From NCBI GenBank assembly GCA_016192845.1, contig JACPTI010000010.1:62001-126000 (forward strand): a stretch of DNA of 64,000 bases, given 5' to 3'. A program made the translations under genes and the position numbers. This stretch comes from Acidobacteriota bacterium (GTDB lineage Bacteria; Acidobacteriota; Vicinamibacteria; Vicinamibacterales; UBA2999). Positions 27,435 to 33,557 of this stretch are shown piece after piece (position 1 is the first letter of the stretch; every line of letters starts with the position of its first letter). Under the pieces are notes generated by a model. The model saw only the letters and a list, made by a program, of their open reading frames with translations, had not been told where the DNA came from and did not search any database.

Positions 27435-28406
27435 ATGGTCAGCCACCGCGAACCGAAAACCCTTCAGCAAGCGATAGTTTTCTTCTCCGACTACGCCAAC
27501 TGCCATGCGGCCGTCGTCGCTATCCGCTGGCCCGATGGCGTGGTGAAGTGCCCAACCTGCGGGTCGGAAAATGTCACCTATCTGGAGAACGCCCGCGTGT
27601 GGAAGTGCTACGCCAAGCACCCGCGCACCAAGTTCTCCCTGAAGGTCGGGACCATTTTCGAGGACTCGGCTGTTCCTCTTCAGAAGTGGCTTCCAGCACT
27701 GTGGCTGCTGACCAACTGTCGCAACGGGATTAGCTCGTACGAACTTGCCCGCGCTCTCGGCGTCACTCAAAAGACCGCATGGTTCATGCTGTCGCGGCTC
27801 CGGCTCGCGTTGCAGGCTGAGCATGGCGGCAAGTTGGATGGGCACATCGAAGCCGACGAAACCTTCATCGGCGGCAGGGCACGCAACATGCACGCGGCCA
27901 AGCGCAAGAGACTCGGTATCTCGCAGTCCCGCTCGATGGTCGGCAAGGTGGCCGTGATGGGCCTGCTGGCTCGGCATGGTGAGAAGGGATCGCAGGTCCG
28001 TACCGAAGTCATCCGCAATCGGAAGAAGCATCAACTGGAACAGACCATCGGGGAGAACGTCACCGCCGGCTCGACTCTCTACACCGATGCACTGCGCTCC
28101 TACGACCGGATGGCGCAGCGCGGCTACATCCATCAGGTCATCGACCACGCCGAAGCCTACGCAGACGGACAGGTCCACACTAACGGCCTTGAAAACTTCT
28201 GGAGTCTCCTGAAGCGGGCTATTAAGGGCACCTACATCTCGGTCGAACCGTTCCATCTGTTCCGCTATCTGGACGAGCAAGCCTTCCGTTTCAACAACCG
28301 CAAAGGGTCAGACGCCATGCGTTTCGCACTCGCCCTCAAGGGCATCATCAGCAAGCGACTCACCTACAGCGCGCTCACCGGCGCGGAGCTGCCGCAAACG
28401 TGCTGA
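27435..28406 (+). CDS. IS1595 family transposase
   Basis: 323 residues. N-terminal zinc-ribbon (Cys-Pro-Thr-Cys at 39-42, Cys58), a helix-turn-helix region (about 97-122), and the ISXO2-like DDE catalytic core with Glu-Ala-Asp-Glu-Thr-Phe-Ile-Gly-Gly (D141), Leu-Tyr-Thr-Asp (D218) and His-Thr-Asn-Gly-Leu-Glu-Asn-Phe-Trp (N250/E253, K260). All key residues are present and the frame is intact, so the enzyme could be active. The ATG lies 12 bases inside the left inverted repeat end. Confidence 0.95.
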   Translation: MVSHREPKTLQQAIVFFSDYANCHAAVVAIRWPDGVVKCPTCGSENVTYLENARVWKCYAKHPRTKFSLKVGTIFEDSAVPLQKWLPALWLLTNCRNGISSYELARALGVTQKTAWFMLSRLRLALQAEHGGKLDGHIEADETFIGGRARNMHAAKRKRLGISQSRSMVGKVAVMGLLARHGEKGSQVRTEVIRNRKKHQLEQTIGENVTAGSTLYTDALRSYDRMAQRGYIHQVIDHAEAYADGQVHTNGLENFWSLLKRAIKGTYISVEPFHLFRYLDEQAFRFNNRKGSDAMRFALALKGIISKRLTYSALTGAELPQTC

Positions 28407-28585
28407 AAAAAAGTTCCCCCAACTCAAGCGCGGACGTGCCCGACGTGCCCGCCGATAATCCGGTAGGCACGATGGAGCGTTTCTCTGCTGGCCTTCGGCG
28501 AGTGCTTGCGGTGCGAAAGGGTAAGGCCGGAAGATCGCATCACCAGCCCCAGCGCCGACAGGTGAAACGCCGGAAATCGCCGTAA
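28400..28585 (+). CDS. Small basic protein downstream of the transposase
   Basis: 61 residues, start overlapping the transposase stop. It has Pro/Asp-rich residues 10-23, then Met-Glu-Arg-Phe-Ser-Ala-Gly-Leu-Arg-Arg-Val-Leu-Ala-Val and a very basic C-terminus. The middle segment resembles small proteins often encoded next to IS1595-type transposases. The divergent C-terminus suggests decay or a frame change. Low confidence that it is translated. Confidence 0.35.
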   Translation: MLKKSSPNSSADVPDVPADNPVGTMERFSAGLRRVLAVRKGKAGRSHHQPQRRQVKRRKSP

Positions 28586-28624
28586 CGGCGCTTTAGCCAC
28601 AACGTCGGCAACAGCCGTTCTGGC

Positions 28625-28954
28625 TCATCGGCGCACCCTGTGCCACCACTTCCCGCCGGGATGCATGTGGTACTCAATGTCACCGATACACAATTCCTTG
28701 GGGTCGGGAAGGTCCCCATCCCTAAGTGTTCCATCAGCCTTCTCGAACTGATGAACCCGCACCACCAGCCGGCCCGTGCCTGCGTCCCTGTAGTAGACTT
28801 CACGAGAGACGCCACCCTCGCCAAGGTTGTACTTGGCCGGTGCCCTGCGCGCCTTTCCAGGTGTGCGGATGAACTCTTGGGCGCCGATGCGCTCCGGAAA
28901 CCGCCCACGATTGAACAGGCAACGTAGGGTCCAAGCGTCAACTGTGACGACCAT
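28625..28954 (-). CDS. IS passenger protein of unknown function
   Basis: 109 residues, charged, with predicted beta-rich middle (Glu-Val-Tyr-Tyr-Arg-Asp-Ala-Gly-Thr-Gly-Arg-Leu-Val-Val-Arg-Val) and a His/Trp-rich end (Tyr-His-Met-His-Pro-Gly-Gly-Lys-Trp-Trp-His). No family recognised. Its ATG overlaps by two bases the ATG of the divergent gene on the plus strand (CATG at 28952-28955). It lies inside the IS as a passenger. Confidence 0.5.
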   Translation of the reverse strand: MVVTVDAWTLRCLFNRGRFPERIGAQEFIRTPGKARRAPAKYNLGEGGVSREVYYRDAGTGRLVVRVHQFEKADGTLRDGDLPDPKELCIGDIEYHMHPGGKWWHRVRR

Positions 28955-29291
28955 GATTCACGAGGCGGAGATCAGACGGCAACTCGCAGCAGTTGTGTCT
29001 CAGCGGCTCTCGATGGTTGCGTTTGAGCGCTGGCTTGCTGAGCACGCCAGACATATGCACGTCGATAGTTCGCCTGACGCCGTCGATCTTGTGTCGGTGA
29101 TTCAGTCGCTGTTCTCGGAACGGGATGACGACATTCACAGCGACAGTGATCTCCGGCGGGAGTTTTCATCACTCCTTAACAACATCGTCGTGTCAGACCC
29201 CGTCGATCTGCAGGAATACCGCCCCGTGGGGCGCTTCGTGGCTAGCGCGGTGAATCAGTTCCTTCCTGTTCCTCAGCGCGTAATAGTCTGA
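28953..29291 (+). CDS. IS passenger protein, small and acidic
   Basis: 112 residues, mainly alpha-helical, with an acidic centre (Glu-Arg-Asp-Asp-Asp-Ile-His-Ser-Asp-Ser-Asp). Its helical pattern resembles small antitoxin or immunity-like proteins, but no family is recognised. It is divergent from the 109-residue gene with overlapping start codons, and its tail overlaps the tail of the next minus-strand frame by about 50 bases. Confidence 0.5.
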   Translation: MIHEAEIRRQLAAVVSQRLSMVAFERWLAEHARHMHVDSSPDAVDLVSVIQSLFSERDDDIHSDSDLRREFSSLLNNIVVSDPVDLQEYRPVGRFVASAVNQFLPVPQRVIV

Positions 29292-29690
29292 GCGGCATCC
29301 TTGTTAACAATTCGTCATCAAAGAGCACGTCGAACCAGCACTCGCCGAAGTTCTTGACTCCCAGCGGAAACCTGAGTTTGAGGTTCACTCCGGCGTGACC
29401 CCCTTTCAGATCAACCGGCCATCCACCTGCGGGCGATATGTCCGTACGAACCCCGAGTGGATTCTCTAAGACCAATCGAATCGCGTGAGAACCGGTCACA
29501 TCGCCTGCCTTGATAGCAATAAGGCCGGTTACGAGGATCGCTGGGATCGTGTCAGGTGGGACCCCTTCGGCGGAATACTCGGAACCCAGTAGGTATCCAC
29601 AATCCTAATTGCGCTGAGCGTCCCGTCTTTGTCTTCCAGGAGGTTGTCGCAGAAGCAGGCCGCGGCGACATGTGGCTTTAGATTCGCCAT
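29242..29690 (-). pseudogene. Frameshifted IS passenger gene (possibly DUF6941-like)
   Basis: An ATG at 29690 opens a frame of about 55 residues (Met-Ala-Asn-Leu-Lys-Pro-His-Val-Ala, later Gly-Thr-Leu-Ser-Ala-Ile-Arg-Ile-Val-Asp-Thr) that stops near 29520. The neighbouring frame continues from about 29590 without a break to 29242 (Thr-Ile-Pro-Ala-Ile-Leu-Val-Thr-Gly-Leu, later Glu-Cys-Trp-Phe-Asp-Val-Leu-Phe-Asp-Asp-Glu-Leu-Leu-Thr-Arg-Met-Pro-Leu). Joined by a one-base shift around 29570-29590 they give a coherent protein of about 150 residues. From memory it resembles the small family DUF6941, but that is uncertain. Confidence 0.6.
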
Positions 29691-29704
29691 TTCGATGGAG
29701 ACTA

Positions 29705-29740
29705 GCAGAAACGGCGAGGTCAGTCTAGTATATTGTTGCC
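29705..29740 (-). repeat. Right terminal inverted repeat of the IS
   Basis: On the minus strand it begins GGCAACAATATACTAGACTG and ends CGTTTCTGC, matching the left repeat at 31 of 36 positions. It is followed at once by GCTGAAGCCGGACGCCACGT, the right part of a REP-like palindrome. Confidence 0.9.
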
Positions 29741-29766
29741 GCTGAAGCCGGACGCCACGTACCCCG

Positions 29767-30642
29767 TTAGTCGTAGTACTCGGGCGCCTTGCGGAGCTTG
29801 CGATGGCCGGCCAGGTCGTGCTGGATCCAGAGCGCCGCGGCGGTCCGCATGAGGAACGCCTCCAGCGCGCGGCGCGAGGCGGCGGTCTGCTCCTCGCTCA
29901 CCTCGAACGTCGGCAGCCGGTTCAACGTGCGCTCCTCCGGGTAGTGATACAGATCGCCTGAGAGCACGACACCGCCCGCCTTCGCCAGCTTCACGTACAG
30001 CACCTGATGGCCTTCGCTGTGCCCGGGCGCGGACTTCAGGATGACGCTCCCGTCGCCAAACACATCGTGCTCGTCCGCAGTGACGATCGTGGTTTGGCTG
30101 CCCTTCAAAGCGGCATACGTGGCAGGCCTGGCCGCGCCGGGCGCCGGGTCGGCGAACATCGCGTCCAGGTCGCCCTGGCGCACGAGCCACGTGGCGTGCG
30201 CGAACGCGTTGGCGTTGGCCGTGTGGTCCCAGTGGTAGTGCGACAGCGCGAGGCGGGTGATCTCGGCGGGCGCGTAGCCGCTCGCCCGCAACTGCTCCTC
30301 GAGCGCCGGACCGAGCGTGACGACGCGCTCCGCGCCATCAGCGCGCGTGACGCGGTACTCGGCCCCGCTCGGGAGCGACCGCCGCTCCTCGTCCGCAACC
30401 GCGCCGGCATCCCACAACAGGACGCCCCGGGGGTGCGCTACGAGATACGCGGCAATCGAAAGCGGCGTCGCCTGCACCTCCGCCTCGGTCAGACGGTAGC
30501 GCGCCGGGTCGGACGCGAGTACGCCGCCGTCGAGCACGTAGAGCCGCGGCGTCGCAGGCGGGTTCTCCACGCCGGGCCGCCCGCAACCCGCCGAGGCGGC
30601 GGCCGCGAGCGCGACGAGGCCGGTGATCCTCCAGAGCGTCAT
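29767..30642 (-). CDS. Metallo-beta-lactamase-fold hydrolase lipoprotein (AHL-lactonase-like)
   Basis: 291 residues. Signal peptide with lipobox Ala-Ser-Ala-Gly-Cys (Cys20), so probably anchored in a membrane facing the periplasm. The dinuclear zinc motif Ser-His-Tyr-His-Trp-Asp-His (H135, H137, D139, H140) is intact, followed by Pro-Gly-His-Ser-Glu-Gly-His and Ser-Gly-Asp-Leu-Tyr-His-Tyr. Overall pattern and length match the N-acyl homoserine lactonase family, whose members also include other lactonases. The substrate is not known. It is the last gene of the nitrogen cluster direction but separated from glnK by a word repeat. Confidence 0.85.
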   Translation of the reverse strand: MTLWRITGLVALAAAASAGCGRPGVENPPATPRLYVLDGGVLASDPARYRLTEAEVQATPLSIAAYLVAHPRGVLLWDAGAVADEERRSLPSGAEYRVTRADGAERVVTLGPALEEQLRASGYAPAEITRLALSHYHWDHTANANAFAHATWLVRQGDLDAMFADPAPGAARPATYAALKGSQTTIVTADEHDVFGDGSVILKSAPGHSEGHQVLYVKLAKAGGVVLSGDLYHYPEERTLNRLPTFEVSEEQTAASRRALEAFLMRTAAALWIQHDLAGHRKLRKAPEYYD

Positions 30643-30650
30643 GCGCGGTT

Positions 30651-30686
30651 TCGAACGATTCGAACGATCCGAACGGCCCGAACGAG
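30651..30686. repeat. Tandem word run (GAACGATCCGAACG type)
   Basis: Four degenerate copies of gaacga(t/g)(t/c)c lie between the lipoprotein start and the stop of the first PII gene. They take the place where a ribosome-binding site would be expected. Confidence 0.5.
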
Positions 30687-31016
30687 TCAGACCTCCTGTT
30701 CTCCCGTCCGGATCCGGTAGCTGGCCAGCACCGGAAACACGAACACGCGCCCGTCGCCGATCTCGCCGGTCCGTGCCGCCTCCACGATCGCCTTGATCAC
30801 GTCATCGGCAATCGAGTCGGGCACGACGATCTCGATCTCCATCTTCGGCAGGAGGCTCACGTTGTATTCCTTGCCGCGGTAGATGGCGGTGTGCCCCTTC
30901 TGCTTGCCGTGCCCGCGCACCTCGGTCACGGTCATGCCCGAGATGTTCAGCTTCGCCAGCGCGTCCTTGACGTCGTCCACCTTGTTGGGCCGGACGATGC
31001 TCTTGATCAGCTTCAT
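30687..31016 (-). CDS. glnK: PII nitrogen regulatory protein, copy 1
   Basis: 109 residues. Trimeric signal protein that senses 2-oxoglutarate and ATP/ADP and blocks Amt channels with its T-loop. The T-loop Arg-Gly-His-Gly-Lys-Gln-Lys-Gly-His-Thr then Tyr-Arg-Gly-Lys-Glu-Tyr carries Tyr51, the residue uridylylated by GlnD, which is encoded in the same cluster. The C-loop Thr-Gly-Glu-Ile-Gly-Asp-Gly-Arg and the C-terminal Tyr-Arg-Ile-Arg-Thr-Gly-Glu are intact. It follows an amt gene by 39 bases, the classic amtB-glnK pair although in reversed gene order. Confidence 0.96.
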   Translation of the reverse strand: MKLIKSIVRPNKVDDVKDALAKLNISGMTVTEVRGHGKQKGHTAIYRGKEYNVSLLPKMEIEIVVPDSIADDVIKAIVEAARTGEIGDGRVFVFPVLASYRIRTGEQEV

Positions 31017-31055
31017 AACGTTGTCTCCCGTGGGTTTGAAGGTGGGCGCCTCAAG

Positions 31056-32285
31056 CTACACTGGCATGCGCGGTGACGCCTCGCCGGCATGCAGGTACGC
31101 CTCTTCACCGTGCTGGGTGATGTCGAGGCCGGTCGTTTCATCGGCGACGGCAGCGCGAAGCGGCATCACCAGGCCAATCAGCTTCAACAGGATGAAGCTC
31201 ACGAGGCCGCTGTACACGATGACCGCGAGCACTGCTGCAGCCTGCACGCCAAGCTGACCCGGGTTACCGAAGAGCAGGCCGTCCTGTACCCCATTGAAAC
31301 TTCTCTGAGCAAAAACGCCCGTCAGGAGGGCGCCCGTCGCACCGCCCACACCGTGCGCCGCCACGACGTCCAGCGAATCATCCAGTGAGGTCCTTGCGCG
31401 AATCATCATGGTCATGTAACTCGGGACTGCGGCAATTGCACCAAGAATGATCGCGCTCATCGGGCTGATGAACCCCGCCGCCGGCGTCACGGCAACGAGG
31501 CCGACGACGATCGCGGTCGCGACGCCCACCGCGGTCGGTTTACCCGAGCGGATCATGTCGAGGAAGCTCCAGGCGACCATCGTCGCTGCCGGCGCAAGCA
31601 TCGTCGTCACGAAGGCGAGGCCGGCAATATTGTTGGCGGCCAGCGCGCTGCCGGCGTTGAAACCGAACCAGCCAAACCACAAGAGCGCGGAGCCAAGCAG
31701 TGCGAACGGCACGTTGTGGGGAACGAGTGACGAGGAGGGGTACCCCTGGCGTCTGCCCACCGCGACGGCCGCCGCCAGCGCCGCCATACCCGCGTTGACG
31801 TGCACCACCGTGCCGCCGGCGAAATCGAGCGCGCCCATGTCGGCGAGCCAGCCGCCGCCCCACACCCAGTGGGCGATCGGCGCATACACCACCAGCGCCC
31901 AGAGCGAAATGAACAGCATGTAGGCGGAGAACCGCATCCGCTCAACGATGGCGCCGGAGATCAGCGCCGCCGTGATGATGCAGAACGTGGCCTGAAAGGC
32001 CATGAAAAGGACGTGCGGGATCGTCCCCTTCGCCTCCAGGTCAACGCCCGTCAGCCACGCATTCGACAGGTCTCCGATCCAGTTGTTCCCTTCCGTAAAG
32101 GCCAGCGAGTACCCGAGCAGCGCCCAGACCAGGCCCACGCACCCGAGCGCGATGAAACTCATCATCAACGTGTTGAGCGCGTTCTTGGAGCGGACGAGCC
32201 CGCCATAGAAGAAGGCGAGCCCTGGGGTCATCAGCAGCACGAGCGCGGTGGCGATCAACATCCATGCTGTGTCGGCTTGATTCAT
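31056..32285 (-). CDS. amtB: Ammonium transporter, copy 1
   Basis: 409 residues, about 11 transmembrane helices, without an obvious cleaved signal peptide beyond the first helix. The central His pair of Amt channels is present in Thr-Val-Val-His-Val-Asn-Ala-Gly and in Val-Ala-Ala-His-Gly-Val-Gly-Gly. Trp-Gly-Gly-Gly-Trp-Leu and Phe-Gly-Trp-Phe-Gly-Phe-Asn-Ala-Gly-Ser are also conserved. The C-terminal tail ends with Asp-Ile-Thr-Gln-His-Gly-Glu-Glu-Ala-Tyr, the segment that docks PII. It shares less similarity with the other two Amt proteins here than they share with each other. A good GAGGTG ribosome site precedes the ATG. Confidence 0.96.
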   Translation of the reverse strand: MNQADTAWMLIATALVLLMTPGLAFFYGGLVRSKNALNTLMMSFIALGCVGLVWALLGYSLAFTEGNNWIGDLSNAWLTGVDLEAKGTIPHVLFMAFQATFCIITAALISGAIVERMRFSAYMLFISLWALVVYAPIAHWVWGGGWLADMGALDFAGGTVVHVNAGMAALAAAVAVGRRQGYPSSSLVPHNVPFALLGSALLWFGWFGFNAGSALAANNIAGLAFVTTMLAPAATMVAWSFLDMIRSGKPTAVGVATAIVVGLVAVTPAAGFISPMSAIILGAIAAVPSYMTMMIRARTSLDDSLDVVAAHGVGGATGALLTGVFAQRSFNGVQDGLLFGNPGQLGVQAAAVLAVIVYSGLVSFILLKLIGLVMPLRAAVADETTGLDITQHGEEAYLHAGEASPRMPV

Positions 32286-32397
32286 GCTTCACCTCGGTGA
32301 TGAAGTCTGCCAGTTACGACGGGCGCGGCGATTCTACCGCGTCCCGATACCCGCCGGGTCGAAGGGCCCGGCCTACAGTAATACTCGATGGACCGGC

Positions 32398-33224
32398 CTA
32401 CGACGTTTGCTCGAAGACACCAGGCAAAGCGGCAACTGCTTCCTCCACGACGACTTCCGCCCCGGGCCGATGTGGGAACACCAGCCGCAGCAGGGGCGGC
32501 GTGATCATCGTCGTCACCAAGACCATGATGACGGACGCAGAAAAGATCTCGCGTCCAATCAATCCGTTGGCGAGCCCGTAGCCGGCGACGATCAGGCCCA
32601 CCTCGCCGCGCGAGATCATCCCCACGCCCACGCGGATCGACTCCTCGGTGGTAAACCCGAACAGCCTGGCACAGACACCGCAGCCGGCCGCCTTGGCGAC
32701 AATGGCCACGAGGACCAGTGCGACAGTGAAGGCTAGCTGCTCTCCGAGCTCCCGCCCGTTGGCCTGCAGGCCGATGTTGATGAAAAACACCGGCACGAAC
32801 ATCGAGTACGTCAGCGGGTGGATGCCCGCATCGACCTGCCTCTTGAACTCCGTTTGGCCAATCAGCACGCCGGCCACGTAGGCGCCGGTAATGGCGGCGA
32901 CGGCTCCGAGATACTCCGCCGCCCACGCGTACGGACGCGCCGCATCTCGACCAGGTCGGTTTCGAGCCCGGCGACGAACATCAGCAGCAGCACGCCGATC
33001 TCCGCCAGGTCGCGCATCACCGGGAGGAGCGCCTCGCCGCCGCGTCCGCCTCCCGAGAACAGCGGCCACGCGAGCAGGTTCAGCAGCGTGGGCCCCAGAA
33101 CCAGCCCGACGAGAATCTCGCCGAAGACCGCCGGCTGTCCGATACGGTTGGCCAGCGCGCCCGCGGTCTTGGCGGCGACGACAACGAGCGCCAGCAGCAG
33201 GATGAGTTGGAGGAAGTGGCTCAC
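32398..33224 (-). pseudogene. Broken cation/proton antiporter (CPA2/Kef-type)
   Basis: The N-terminal part (33224 to about 32945) reads as a normal antiporter start: Ala-Asn-Arg-Ile-Gly-Gln-Pro-Ala-Val-Phe-Gly-Glu-Ile-Leu-Val-Gly and Phe-Val-Ala-Gly-Leu-Glu-Thr-Asp. Just after that motif the frame changes. The second part (about 32945 to 32398) resumes at the late helices (Gly-Ala-Tyr-Val-Ala-Gly-Val-Leu-Ile-Gly, Met-Ile-Ser-Arg-Gly-Glu-Val-Gly-Leu-Ile). Family members have about 150-200 further residues between these points, so an internal deletion plus a frame change has removed the middle helices. It lies four bases downstream of the second PII gene. No functional protein is expected. Confidence 0.8.
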
Positions 33225-33227
33225 CCC

Positions 33228-33557
33228 TCAGGATTCCCTCTCGCCGGTACGGATGCGATAGCTGTCGAGCACCGGACACACAAACACGCGCCCGTCGCCG
33301 ATCTCGCCCGTCCGGGCCGCCGTGATGATCGCCTTGATGGCCTCGTCCGCGATCGCGTCGGGGACGACAATCTCGATTTCCATCTTCGGCAGCAGGCTGA
33401 CGTTGTACTCCTTGCCACGGTAGACGGCCGTGTGACCCTTCTGCTTGCCATGACCCCGGACTTCGGTCACCGTCATGCCGGAGATGTTCAACTTGGCCAG
33501 CGCGTCCTTCACGTCGTCCACCTTGTTCGGCCGGACGATGCTCTTGATCAGCTTCAT
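33228..33557 (-). CDS. glnB: PII nitrogen regulatory protein, copy 2
   Basis: 109 residues, differing from the PII at 30687-31016 at only about eleven positions, mostly conservative. The whole T-loop, including Tyr51, is identical save one Ile/Val change. The start overlaps the glnD stop (ATGA, 33554-33557), so the modifying enzyme and its target are translationally coupled. Whether this copy serves as GlnB or GlnK cannot be told from sequence. Confidence 0.94.
   Translation of the reverse strand: MKLIKSIVRPNKVDDVKDALAKLNISGMTVTEVRGHGKQKGHTAVYRGKEYNVSLLPKMEIEIVVPDAIADEAIKAIITAARTGEIGDGRVFVCPVLDSYRIRTGERES

Larger units (their letters stand above)
27387..29740 (+). mobile_element. IS1595-family insertion element with passenger genes
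   Basis: Bounded by 36-bp terminal inverted repeats (27387-27422 and 29705-29740) that match at 31 of 36 positions. It contains a full IS1595-type transposase plus passenger reading frames on both strands. Base composition is visibly less GC-rich than the flanks. Left and right flanks read GGTCCGGC and GCTGAAGCCGG, the two halves of the REP-like palindrome found elsewhere in the window. No 8-bp target duplication, usual for this family, is evident. Only GC is shared. Confidence 0.9.

Noticed and set aside
27371..29760. An 8-bp target duplication around the IS1595 element
   Set aside because: Flanking 8-mers GGTCCGGC and GCTGAAGC differ. Only GC is shared, so no duplication is claimed.
24560..30686. 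A matched pair of inverted word runs at 24560 and 30651 acting as ends of a transposon
   Set aside because: The runs are short and degenerate, and the region between them contains unrelated genes and a complete IS with its own ends.
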